Shown one piece after another: positions 26,875 to 34,828 of a stretch of 64,000 bases of DNA. The number at the start of each line of letters is the position of its first letter. Within the stretch, counting starts at the first letter, position 1. Source of the DNA: Myroides phaeus (lineage in GTDB: Bacteria; Bacteroidota; Bacteroidia; Flavobacteriales; Flavobacteriaceae); contig NZ_FNDQ01000003.1 in the NCBI RefSeq assembly GCF_900099675.1, forward strand, positions 158,626 to 222,625, given 5' to 3'. The position numbers were made by a program, and so were the translations under genes. The notes below the pieces were generated by a model. That model ran no database searches and was not told the origin of the DNA. It saw nothing but the letters and a program-made list of their open reading frames with translations.

Positions 26875-28212
26875 TTATCTAACAAACAATAAACGTTGTC
26901 CCTTATGTTCTTCTTTCACTTGACCATTTTCGTAAGCTAAAAACCCATTGACAAATGTATGTGTAATTTTAGAACTAAATTGCTCTCCTTCAAATGGAGA
27001 CCATCCACATTTATATAAAATATTTTCTTTATTTACTTCCCAAGATTGCTCTGTATCAACAATAGCAATATCTGCGTGATAACCTTCTTTAATAAACCCT
27101 CTTTTTTCAACTTGGAATAATATAGCAGGATTATGTGCTGTTTTTTCAACAATTGTTTCAATCGACAATCTACCTTGTTTATGAGCTTCAAACAAAGAAA
27201 CCAAAGCGTGTTGAACTAACGGTCCTCCTGAGGGAGCAGAAGTATATGCTTTGCTTTTTTCTTCAAGTGTATGAGGAGCGTGATCAGTAGCAATTACATC
27301 AATACGTCCATCATTCAATGCTTTCCATAAACCTTCTTTATCTTGCTCTGTCTTTACAGCTGGATTCCACTTAATAAAATTTCCTTTTTTATCATAATCT
27401 TTATCAGTAAACCAAAGGTGGTGAACACAAACCTCTGCAGTAATTTTTTTATCTTTTAAAGGAATATCATTTCTGAATAACTCGGTCTCTTTAGCAGTAG
27501 AAACGTGAAATACGTGTAATCTTGCTCCTGTTTTCTTAGCTAACTCAATTGCCTTAGAAGACGAAATATAACAAGCCTCTTCACTTCTAATAATTGGGTG
27601 ATACTTAACAGGAATATCATCACCATATTGCGCTTTATATTCTGCTAAATTTCGTTGAATAGTTCCTTCATCTTCTGCGTGAACAGCGATAAGCATTGAT
27701 GTACTTGAAAAGATTTTCTCTAAAACATCTTGGTTATCAACTAACATATTCCCCGTAGAAGACCCTAAGAACAATTTAATCCCTGCAACGTTTCTTGGGT
27801 TTGTTTTTAAAACCTCTTCCAAATTATCATTTGTTCCCCCCATCATAAAAGAGTAGTTAGCAAATGACTTTGTTGATGCGATTTGATATTTATCTTCTAA
27901 AATCTCTTGCGTAACAGCATTAGGAACTGTATTTGGTTGTTCAATAAAAGACGTAATTCCCCCCGCAATAGCAGCACGAGATTCCGACTCGATATCACCT
28001 TTATGTGTTAAACCAGGCTCTCTAAAGTGAACTTGGTCATCAATCATACCAGGAATTACATAACTTCCTTTAGCATCAATAACCTGCACATCATTAGATA
28101 CCTCAATTGAAGAACCAATTTTAGCAATTACCCCATCTTTAATTAAAATGTCAGCATTAAAAATCTGACCTTCATTAACAATTTTTCCGTTGGTAATTAA
28201 ATAGTTTGTCAT
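26875..28212 (-). CDS. pyrC: dihydroorotase (class I, amidohydrolase)
   Basis: This 445-residue amidohydrolase converts carbamoyl aspartate to dihydroorotate in pyrimidine synthesis. The metal site reads DQVHFREPG (59-67), with Gln where many members have HxH spacing Asp/His. Further signatures are GGITSFIEQPNT, IAVHAEDEG, RLHVFHVSTAKE, EVCVHHLWFT and VIATDHAPHTLEEK, plus the C-terminal ADIAIVD and KCGWSPFEG. The set fits dihydroorotase; allantoinase is the main alternative. The start codon overlaps the last base of the upstream glycosyltransferase stop, indicating translational coupling. Confidence 0.92.
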   Translation of the reverse strand: MTNYLITNGKIVNEGQIFNADILIKDGVIAKIGSSIEVSNDVQVIDAKGSYVIPGMIDDQVHFREPGLTHKGDIESESRAAIAGGITSFIEQPNTVPNAVTQEILEDKYQIASTKSFANYSFMMGGTNDNLEEVLKTNPRNVAGIKLFLGSSTGNMLVDNQDVLEKIFSSTSMLIAVHAEDEGTIQRNLAEYKAQYGDDIPVKYHPIIRSEEACYISSSKAIELAKKTGARLHVFHVSTAKETELFRNDIPLKDKKITAEVCVHHLWFTDKDYDKKGNFIKWNPAVKTEQDKEGLWKALNDGRIDVIATDHAPHTLEEKSKAYTSAPSGGPLVQHALVSLFEAHKQGRLSIETIVEKTAHNPAILFQVEKRGFIKEGYHADIAIVDTEQSWEVNKENILYKCGWSPFEGEQFSSKITHTFVNGFLAYENGQVKEEHKGQRLLFVR

Positions 28213-28934
28213 TATAGTGTGTTTAGTAATTTGCGTAATCGTAGATTAATAACGCCAAAAATAGCTTCCTTTATAATTCCCCCAGACATTTTTGACTCTC
28301 CCCTTGTACGGTCAGTAAAAATGATAGGTACTTCAGTTATCGGGAAGTTTTTAACGAAAGTTCTATATTTCATCTCAATCTGAAAAGCATAACCCACAAA
28401 GCGTATTTGATTAAAATCAAAACTTTCGAGAACTTGACGAGAGAAACAAACAAAACCAGCAGTTGTATCTTTTATCTTCATTCCTGTTATCATTCTAACA
28501 TAAATAGAAGCTCCATAAGATAGTAATACACGGTTTAAAGGCCAATTAACCACATTAACTCCCGTAACATAGCGAGAACCTATTGAGAGCCCTTTATTAA
28601 GCTTACAAGCCTCTAAAAGCTTTCCTAAATCATTTGGGTTATGAGAAAAATCTGCATCCATTTCAAAAATATATTGGTACTCTCTATTTAGAGCCCAACG
28701 AAATCCGTATACATAGGCAGTTCCTAACCCATTTTTTCCCTCTCTCTTTTCAAGAAACAAACGGTTCGCATATTTATTTTGCAATTTTAGTACAGCGTCA
28801 GCCGTACCGTCCGGTGAGTTATCATCTACAATCAGAATATGAAATTGCTGAGGCTGAGCCATTACAGCATCAATAATCAACTCAATATTTTCAATTTCAT
28901 TATACGTGGGTATAATGACTAATCCTGATTCCAT
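28212..28934 (-). CDS. polyprenol monophosphomannose synthase (DPM1-like GT2)
   Basis: This 240-residue family 2 glycosyltransferase starts at ATG 28934, just downstream of a promoter box. Signatures are VIIPTYNEIENI, ILIVDDNSPDGTADAV, GKNGLGTAYVYGFRWAL, FEMDADFSHNP (DxD region), RYVTGVNVVNWP and a C-terminal FTDRTRGESKMSGGI. These fit the DPM1/polyprenol-phosphate mannosyltransferase type that charges a lipid carrier with mannose. It lacks the C-terminal membrane anchors of some homologues. It leads the operon with dihydroorotase and DUF4296, an arrangement I recall as common in Flavobacteriia. Confidence 0.88.
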   Translation of the reverse strand: MESGLVIIPTYNEIENIELIIDAVMAQPQQFHILIVDDNSPDGTADAVLKLQNKYANRLFLEKREGKNGLGTAYVYGFRWALNREYQYIFEMDADFSHNPNDLGKLLEACKLNKGLSIGSRYVTGVNVVNWPLNRVLLSYGASIYVRMITGMKIKDTTAGFVCFSRQVLESFDFNQIRFVGYAFQIEMKYRTFVKNFPITEVPIIFTDRTRGESKMSGGIIKEAIFGVINLRLRKLLNTL

Positions 28935-28952
28935 TTTATAATTGGTTTGCCA

Positions 28953-28960
28953 CAAAAATA
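28953..28960 (-). promoter_or_regulatory. -7 promoter box (TATTTTTG) of the DPM1-like operon
   Basis: This exact TAnnTTTG match on the minus strand lies 18 bases before ATG 28934. It overlaps the longer in-frame TTG start at 28955, which argues against that start. Confidence 0.55.
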
Positions 28961-29022
28961 ACCTTTTTCTATAAAGTTAGCACTTAAATAAAATACAAAG
29001 TGAACTCAATCTTTTTTTTTGC

Positions 29023-29030
29023 TAATTTTG
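29023..29030 (+). promoter_or_regulatory. -7 promoter box (TAATTTTG) very close to the start codon
   Basis: This exact TAnnTTTG match ends 8 bases before ATG 29039, so the leader would be about 4-5 nt. It excludes the GTG at 29000 as a start. Confidence 0.5.
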
Positions 29031-29038
29031 TAGCCATT

Positions 29039-29713
29039 ATGGAGAATATAATTTTATTAGACCGCATAATTCCAAATAAAGATTGGGCTACAGCTTTATT
29101 CTTTATAGGGTTTTCTATTATTGCATTTAATAAAACAATCTTCGGTGTACGTTTTGCTGAATTTACAAGACTTGCTGTATCAGATAAATATTTAAAAATA
29201 TACAAAGACAATACTAACTTACGAAATAGTTTTACATTATCTTTTTTATTAGTACAATTATTATCTGTTACCTTCTTTATTCAAATAGTTTTAAAATCAT
29301 TTGAAGTAATTCCTTTTTATACATTTACTTCCTTTTTACAAATTCTAAACTTTGCTGCAACTTTTATTATAGGAAAATATCTAATAGATAAAATTATTTC
29401 TATAACATTTGGCATAGAAGAATTTGCAGATGCATTAAACCTCCAAAAAGCAACATATAGAAATTATATTGGAATGTTACTCTTAGGAGTTGATGTTTTA
29501 CTTTTCTATAACAATATTAGCAATAAGATTATTATTGCAACTATTCTTTTTGCATTAATAGCAACAAATACCCTTTTATACATAGTTTTTATAAAAAACA
29601 ATCAAAAATCAATATTAAATAAGTTGTTCTATTTTATTTTGTATCTTTGCACCCTTGAAATAGCCCCTTATTTTTTATTGTATTTCTGGTTTAAAAATAT
29701 GGGAGCAATATAA
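29039..29713 (+). CDS. DUF4271 membrane protein
   Basis: This 224-residue integral membrane protein has about six hydrophobic segments. The opening DRIIPNKDWATALFFIGFSIIAFNKT and KYLKIYKDNTNLRNSFTLSFLLVQ match the DUF4271 family, which is restricted to Bacteroidetes and lies next to hemD there. Its function is unknown. The start is ATG 29039 rather than GTG 29000 because of the promoter box between them. A second promoter for hemD lies inside its 3' end. Confidence 0.85.
   Translation: MENIILLDRIIPNKDWATALFFIGFSIIAFNKTIFGVRFAEFTRLAVSDKYLKIYKDNTNLRNSFTLSFLLVQLLSVTFFIQIVLKSFEVIPFYTFTSFLQILNFAATFIIGKYLIDKIISITFGIEEFADALNLQKATYRNYIGMLLLGVDVLLFYNNISNKIIIATILFALIATNTLLYIVFIKNNQKSILNKLFYFILYLCTLEIAPYFLLYFWFKNMGAI
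29642..29649 (+). promoter_or_regulatory. internal promoter for hemD (TATCTTTG)
   Basis: This exact -7 box within the DUF4271 coding region is followed by CACC, a common +1 context here. A TTG (29624-29626) lies 15 bases upstream. It is 76 bases before the hemD ATG. Confidence 0.5.
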
Positions 29714-29725
29714 GAAAGTACAATT

Positions 29726-30469
29726 ATGAAAGTGAAAACAATTTTGGTTTCTCAACCAGAGCCTAAAGTAGAAAACTCACCTTACTTTGAATTAGAACAA
29801 AAATACAAGGTAAAAATTGACTTTAGACCCTTCATCCACGTGGAAGGTGTTTCAGCCAAAGAGGTAAGACACCAAAAAATTGATCTAACCAATTTTACCG
29901 CGATTATTTTAACAAGTAAAAATTCTGTAGATCACTTCTTTCGGGTTGCTGAAGAAATGCGTTTCAAAATACCTGAAACACTTAAGTATTTTTGTCAATC
30001 AGAAGCAGTAGCATATTACTTACAAAAGTATGTTGTTTACCGTAAAAGAAAGATTTATGTTGGTCAAAAAGATTTTACTGAATTGGCACCATTGATCAAA
30101 AAGTATAAGGATGAAAAATTCTTATTACCTGCATCTGATCAATTAAACAGTGATGTACCAGCGACATTAAATGAATTAAAAGTAAATTGGACACCAGGAA
30201 CTTTTTACAGAACAGTAATGAGTGATTTATCTGATTTAGCTGATGTTAAATACGACGTATTAGCATTCTTTAGTCCAACTGGAATTAAGTCTTTATTTAA
30301 GAACTTCCCAGACTTTACACAAGACAATACTCGTATTGCTGTATTCGGAACTTCTACGCAGAAAGAAGCACTTGATAACAACTTAAGAGTTGATATTATG
30401 GCTCCTGCACCTGAGACTCCATCTATGACAATGGCTCTTGAAAAGTATATTCAAAAAGTGAATAAATAA
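29726..30469 (+). CDS. hemD: uroporphyrinogen-III synthase
   Basis: This 247-residue protein folds the linear tetrapyrrole hydroxymethylbilane into uroporphyrinogen III in heme synthesis. The family is weakly conserved. Visible signatures are VSQPEP at the N-terminus, AIILTSKNSVDHFF (the 'TS.NaV' motif), FLLPASDQLNSDVPATL and YDVLAFFSPTGIKSLF, and the end FGTSTQKEAL...APAPETPSM, which is the 'a..PT...l' motif. It is 12 bases after the DUF4271 gene. No other heme gene is in the window. Confidence 0.9.
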   Translation: MKVKTILVSQPEPKVENSPYFELEQKYKVKIDFRPFIHVEGVSAKEVRHQKIDLTNFTAIILTSKNSVDHFFRVAEEMRFKIPETLKYFCQSEAVAYYLQKYVVYRKRKIYVGQKDFTELAPLIKKYKDEKFLLPASDQLNSDVPATLNELKVNWTPGTFYRTVMSDLSDLADVKYDVLAFFSPTGIKSLFKNFPDFTQDNTRIAVFGTSTQKEALDNNLRVDIMAPAPETPSMTMALEKYIQKVNK

Positions 30470-30473
30470 CAAT

Positions 30474-30510
30474 AAAAAAACCTCTATAGATATCTATAGA
30501 GGTTTTTTTT
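30474..30510 (+). terminator. intrinsic terminator of hemD
   Basis: A 22-bp perfect palindrome (30481-30502) is flanked by A (30474-30480) and T (30503-30510) tracts, just after the hemD stop. Confidence 0.85.
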
Positions 30511-30525
30511 ATTATTAAAATTAGA

Positions 30526-30562
30526 GCCAAAAAAAGCTTGCAAGAAATTGCAAGCTTTTTTA
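30526..30562 (-). terminator. intrinsic terminator of pckA
   Basis: A 13-bp perfect stem (30531-30543 with 30548-30560) has a 4-base loop, with an A-rich flank that reads as T's on the minus strand. It lies 10 bases past the pckA stop. Confidence 0.85.
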
Positions 30563-30571
30563 TGGTATATA

Positions 30572-32191
30572 TTATAACTGTGGACCAGCAGCAACTAATG
30601 CTTTCCCTTCTGCATTGTTTGAATACAATTCGAAGTTCTTAACAAATAATGCAGCTAAATCTCTAGCTTTTTCTTCCCATTCAGAAGCATTCGCATAAGT
30701 ATTACGTGGATCTAAAATATTAGTATCTACCTCTTCTAAAGCTGTTGGAACAGCAAAATTGTAAATAGGTACAATTGTAGTTTCAGCTTTCTCAATAGAA
30801 CCATCTAAGATACGGTCAATGATAGCTCTTGTATCCTTGATAGAAATACGTTTTCCAGTACCATTCCATCCTGTGTTTACCATATATGCAGTAGCATTGT
30901 GCTCCTCCATTTTCTTCACTAATTCTTCACCGTATTGTGTTGGGTGTAAAGATAAGAAAGCTTTACCGAAACAAGCAGAGAACGTAGGCTCTGGTTTAGT
31001 CACTCCACGCTCAGTACCAGCTAACTTAGCAGTAAAACCTGATAAGAAGTAGTATTTAGTTTGTTCTGGAGTTAACTTAGACACTGGAGGCATTACACCA
31101 AAAGCATCAGCAGTTAAAAAGATAACTTTAGTTGCATGTCCTGCTTTAGAAACAGGCTTAACAATGTTATCAATATGATTAATTGGGTAAGATACACGTG
31201 TATTTTGTGTAACAGAACCATCATTAAAGTCAATTTTTCCGTTAGCGTCAACAGTAACGTTCTCTAACAAAGCATCACGACGAATAGCCCCAAAAATATC
31301 TGGTTCATTCTCTTGGCTTAAGTTAATTGTTTTTGCATAACATCCACCTTCGAAGTTAAATACACCTTCGTCATCCCATCCGTGCTCATCATCACCGATT
31401 AATTCACGTTTTGGGTCAGTAGATAAAGTTGTTTTACCTGTACCAGAAAGACCAAAGAAAACAGCAACATCACCATCTTGTCCTTTATTAGCTGAACAGT
31501 GCATAGCAGCCATTCCTTTTAAAGGTAAGTAATAGTTCATCATTGCGAACATTCCTTTTTTCATCTCTCCACCGTACCAAGTACCACCAATAACTTGTAC
31601 TTTCTCAGTCAAATTAAATGCAACATAAACTTCAGAGTTTAATCCAAAATCTTTGTACTCTTTGAAAGTAGTTTTTGATCCGTTCATTACTACGAAGTCA
31701 GGCTCACCAAAGTTAGCTAACTCCTCTTTCGTTGGGCGAATAAACATATTCGTAACGAAATGAGCTTGCCAAGCCACTTCCATAATAAATCTAACTTTTA
31801 AACGAGTGTTTTCGTTAGCACCACAAAAAGCGTCAACTACATACAATTTCTTTCCAGATAATTGTTTTACAGTGTTTGCTTTTAAAGCATCCCACGTTTT
31901 GTTATCAATCGGCTTGTTGTCATTTGGAGACTCAGGAGAATTCCACCAAATTGTGTTTTCTGTTACTGAATCTTTAACAATGTACTTGTCTTTAGGTGAA
32001 CGTCCTGTAAACTCTCCTGTCATAACATTAACAGCACCAAGCTCAGTTACTACACCTTTGTCATACCCTGTAAGATTTGGGTTTGTTTCTTCATTATATA
32101 AAACGTCGTAAGAAGGATTATAAATTACTTCTACAACATCTTTAATACCATATTTTTCCAGTGAAATTGATTCAGAATTATCCATTTTCAT
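30572..32191 (-). CDS. pckA: phosphoenolpyruvate carboxykinase (ATP)
   Basis: This 539-residue enzyme converts oxaloacetate and ATP to phosphoenolpyruvate, the entry to gluconeogenesis. The kinase P-loop [11 protein letters not shown] is at 247-257. Other signatures are TGRSPKDKY, the metal/substrate block [37 protein letters not shown] and the adenine-binding [13 protein letters not shown]. The length fits the ATP-dependent type. The start ATG 32191 has an alternative two codons later. It is transcribed alone from a box at 32219. Confidence 0.97.
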   Translation of the reverse strand: MKMDNSESISLEKYGIKDVVEVIYNPSYDVLYNEETNPNLTGYDKGVVTELGAVNVMTGEFTGRSPKDKYIVKDSVTENTIWWNSPESPNDNKPIDNKTWDALKANTVKQLSGKKLYVVDAFCGANENTRLKVRFIMEVAWQAHFVTNMFIRPTKEELANFGEPDFVVMNGSKTTFKEYKDFGLNSEVYVAFNLTEKVQVIGGTWYGGEMKKGMFAMMNYYLPLKGMAAMHCSANKGQDGDVAVFFGLSGTGKTTLSTDPKRELIGDDEHGWDDEGVFNFEGGCYAKTINLSQENEPDIFGAIRRDALLENVTVDANGKIDFNDGSVTQNTRVSYPINHIDNIVKPVSKAGHATKVIFLTADAFGVMPPVSKLTPEQTKYYFLSGFTAKLAGTERGVTKPEPTFSACFGKAFLSLHPTQYGEELVKKMEEHNATAYMVNTGWNGTGKRISIKDTRAIIDRILDGSIEKAETTIVPIYNFAVPTALEEVDTNILDPRNTYANASEWEEKARDLAALFVKNFELYSNNAEGKALVAAGPQL

Positions 32192-32218
32192 TATTTATGT
32201 TGTGTATTAATTTGTTTG

Positions 32219-32226
32219 CAAACTTA
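32219..32226 (-). promoter_or_regulatory. -7 promoter box of pckA (TAAGTTTG)
   Basis: This exact TAnnTTTG match on the minus strand lies 27 bases before the pckA ATG. Confidence 0.5.
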
Positions 32227-32259
32227 GAAATAAATTTAAAATATAAATATACAAAAGAA

Positions 32260-32655
32260 TTATTTAATAGCATCTTTCGATTTAAGTACCTGAATACCAA
32301 TATATATCCATGCTGCTATAAATAAAACTCCGCCGATAGGTGTTATTGGACCGATTAATCTTAAGTCAATAGAAATCAGGTCTTTAAAGGTAAGTAGATA
32401 GATAGAACCTGAAAAAAACAATATCCCCAACAAAACCAAGTACATAGCTGTTTTTTTAGCCTTGTCTGAAATAAAATTACATAGTCCTATAAAAAGTAAG
32501 AATATTGCGTGATACATTTGGTAGCGCACACCTACTTCAAAGGTAGCAACCTGCGTTTCTGTAACCACTTTTCGTAATCCATGAGCTCCAAACGCTCCTA
32601 AAATGATACCTATAGCCCCTATAAAGGCTGCTATAGCAATAACTTTACGTCCCAT
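32260..32655 (-). CDS. DUF423 membrane protein (YgdD-like)
   Basis: This 131-residue protein has four membrane helices. The N-terminus IAAFIGAIGIILGAFGAHGLRK and YQMYHAIFLLFIGL match the DUF423/YgdD family of small inner-membrane proteins. The C-terminal LRLIGPITPIGGVLFIAAWIYIGI is also typical. The function is unknown. The start is ATG 32655; the in-frame TTG at 32670 adds only five residues and follows a TATATTTG box too closely. It lies upstream of and codirectional with pckA, but pckA has its own promoter. Confidence 0.88.
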   Translation of the reverse strand: MGRKVIAIAAFIGAIGIILGAFGAHGLRKVVTETQVATFEVGVRYQMYHAIFLLFIGLCNFISDKAKKTAMYLVLLGILFFSGSIYLLTFKDLISIDLRLIGPITPIGGVLFIAAWIYIGIQVLKSKDAIK

Positions 32656-32740
32656 CGATTTTTCTTTCAAATATACAACTTATCATACAAACTGTTAAAG
32701 TTTTTTTCACTAAAGAATTTTGACAGCTTTAAGAAATCAT

Positions 32741-32748
32741 TATTTTCG
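32741..32748 (+). promoter_or_regulatory. variant -7 box (TATTTTCG) with -33 TTG
   Basis: TATTTTCG differs by one base from TAnnTTTG. A TTG (32720-32722) lies 18 bases upstream, the usual spacing. The ATG of the saccharopine dehydrogenase-like gene is 26 bases downstream. Confidence 0.4.
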
Positions 32749-32774
32749 TATATTCATAAACTAACCAACATATT

Positions 32775-34127
32775 ATGACAAAAGAAATTCTAATTATTGG
32801 AGCTGGTAGATCGAGTTCCTCTTTAATTAAGTATTTACTTGAAAAATCAACAATAGAAAACCTCCACTTAACCATTGGAGATCTTTCTTTAGAATTGGCT
32901 AAACAAAAAGCTATGGACCACCCTAATGCAACGCCTATTCAATTTGATTTATTCAACGAACAAGAAAGACAAGCTCTTGTAAATAAAGCAGACATTGTCA
33001 TTTCAATGCTTCCTGCCGCTTTACACATCGAACTGGCAAAAGACTGTATCAAGTTTAAAAAACACATGGTAACTGCTTCGTATATAAGTGAGGCAATGCA
33101 AGAATTAGACCAACAAGTGAAGGAAAACAACCTTGTTTTTATGAATGAAGTTGGTCTTGATCCTGGTATTGACCATATGAGTGCTATGAAAATCATCCAC
33201 GAAATCAAAAAACAAGGAGGTAAAATACTTTCTTTTGAGTCGTTTTGTGGAGGACTTATTGCTCCTGAATCCGACAACAACTTGTGGAATTACAAATTTA
33301 CCTGGAATCCAAGAAATGTTGTCTTAGCCGGACAAGGTGGTGCAGCAAAATTCCTACAAGAAGGACAATACAAATACATCCCTTACAATAAAGTGTTTAG
33401 AAGAACAGAATTTCTAAACATTGAAGGATACGGCAAATTTGAAGCCTACGCCAATCGAGATTCCTTAAAATATCAACAAGCATATGGACTTGATGATGCT
33501 AAAACAATTTTTAGAGGTACAATTAGAAGAGTTGGCTACTCACGGGCTTGGAATCTTTTTGTAGAACTTGGAGTTACTGATGACACATATAAAATTGATA
33601 ATTCCGAAAATATGACGTACCGAGAATTTATCAATCTTTATTTGCCATACCACCCAACAGATACAGTTGAAACAAAATTACGTCTTGCTTTAGGTATTGA
33701 CCAAGATGATATTGTTTGGGAAAAACTCTTAGAACTTGATTTATTCAACGCTACTAAAAAAATTGGTTTAAAAAATGCTTCACCTGCTCAAATTTTAGAG
33801 AAAATTCTAAACGACTCGTGGACTTTGGATAAACAAGACAAAGATATGATTGTGATGTATCACAAAATAGGCTATTTACTGAATACTGAAAAAAAACAAA
33901 TTGACTCTACAATGATCTGCATCGGTGATAACCAAGTCTATACTGCAATGGCAAAAACTGTGGGATTACCTGTTGCCATCGCTGCTTTAAAAATTTTAAA
34001 AGGAATTATAAATACTCATGGAGTACAAATGCCAATTAAAGAAGAGGTTTACCTTCCAATCTTAAAAGAGTTACAAGAAAATGGTATAATCTTTAACGAA
34101 TATGAAGTACCTTACGAAGGTTATTAA
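32775..34127 (+). CDS. saccharopine dehydrogenase family protein (LYS9-like)
   Basis: This 450-residue protein has an N-terminal Rossmann domain (ILIIGAGRSSSSLIKYL) and ISMLPAALHIELAKDC, then FMNEVGLDPGIDHMSAMKII and SFCGGLIAPESDNNLWNYKFTWNPRNVVLAGQGGA. The last block is diagnostic of the glutamate-forming saccharopine reductase family. In fungi this enzyme works in the alpha-aminoadipate lysine route. In bacteria it is usually assigned to lysine degradation or to unknown roles. No other lysine gene is adjacent. The family call is firm; the reaction direction is inference. Confidence 0.88.
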   Translation: MTKEILIIGAGRSSSSLIKYLLEKSTIENLHLTIGDLSLELAKQKAMDHPNATPIQFDLFNEQERQALVNKADIVISMLPAALHIELAKDCIKFKKHMVTASYISEAMQELDQQVKENNLVFMNEVGLDPGIDHMSAMKIIHEIKKQGGKILSFESFCGGLIAPESDNNLWNYKFTWNPRNVVLAGQGGAAKFLQEGQYKYIPYNKVFRRTEFLNIEGYGKFEAYANRDSLKYQQAYGLDDAKTIFRGTIRRVGYSRAWNLFVELGVTDDTYKIDNSENMTYREFINLYLPYHPTDTVETKLRLALGIDQDDIVWEKLLELDLFNATKKIGLKNASPAQILEKILNDSWTLDKQDKDMIVMYHKIGYLLNTEKKQIDSTMICIGDNQVYTAMAKTVGLPVAIAALKILKGIINTHGVQMPIKEEVYLPILKELQENGIIFNEYEVPYEGY

Positions 34128-34176
34128 TTGATCTTTTTCCCCTTTACACAAGGGGAAAATATCTTAAATATTATAT

Positions 34177-34824
34177 ATGAAGTTACTATTTACATTTATT
34201 TGTTCCGCTATTATCTCTGTAGTAAGCTTTGGTCAAAACATCAATTACGCTTACTTTGAATTAACACAAGATTCAAAAAACGTACAAACCATTGTATTAG
34301 AAATAGATGATCTAATTTTTAATATCTATCAAAATGGAACAGATTTTACTTTTAATCAAAAACGTCCTCAGTTTAAAAGAGACGACTATTACGACTACTT
34401 TGACCCTGAACTTGACTACATTTCAAGAAACAACTCTGTAGAATATTACACCAATACATTTGATGAGTACTTAAAAAACCGAATCAAAAGAATAAACAAT
34501 CTAAACATCACTTACATTGATCGCTTTAGTATGTATAACAATGGTAAAATAAAAAACATCGGTTCTATTTCTTTTGAATACTATGACCGATTTGATTGGA
34601 GTGAATTAGAAGGTAAAATAAAGAAAATAGGTCCTTATAAAATAACTTACTACGATCGTTTTGATCGTAAAGAATTAGAAGGAAAAGTAAAATCTATTGG
34701 CGATGTAACATTAGAATACTATACAGTATTCGACAATAAAGGAATACCTGGCAAGCTTAAAAGAACTAAAGGCAACACGAAAACTATGCACGTAATGCCT
34801 GCTCCATCATATATTCCGTATTAA
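34177..34824 (+). CDS. secreted protein with tandem 23-residue repeats, unknown function
   Basis: This 215-residue protein has a signal peptide (cleaved after SFGQ, about residue 20). The C-terminal half is built from a 23-residue unit, G-K-[IV]-K-x-I-G-x-x-x-[IFL]-x-Y-Y-D-R-F-D-x-x-E-L-x. Full copies lie at 123-145, 146-168 and 169-191, with a degenerate copy before (about 101-122) and a partial one after (192-199). The pattern suggests a beta-hairpin repeat rich in Tyr/Asp/Lys. I recognise no named family. It lies 49 bases downstream of the saccharopine dehydrogenase-like gene and ends 4 bases from the convergent ABC gene. Confidence 0.72.
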   Translation: MKLLFTFICSAIISVVSFGQNINYAYFELTQDSKNVQTIVLEIDDLIFNIYQNGTDFTFNQKRPQFKRDDYYDYFDPELDYISRNNSVEYYTNTFDEYLKNRIKRINNLNITYIDRFSMYNNGKIKNIGSISFEYYDRFDWSELEGKIKKIGPYKITYYDRFDRKELEGKVKSIGDVTLEYYTVFDNKGIPGKLKRTKGNTKTMHVMPAPSYIPY

Positions 34825-34828
34825 TATA

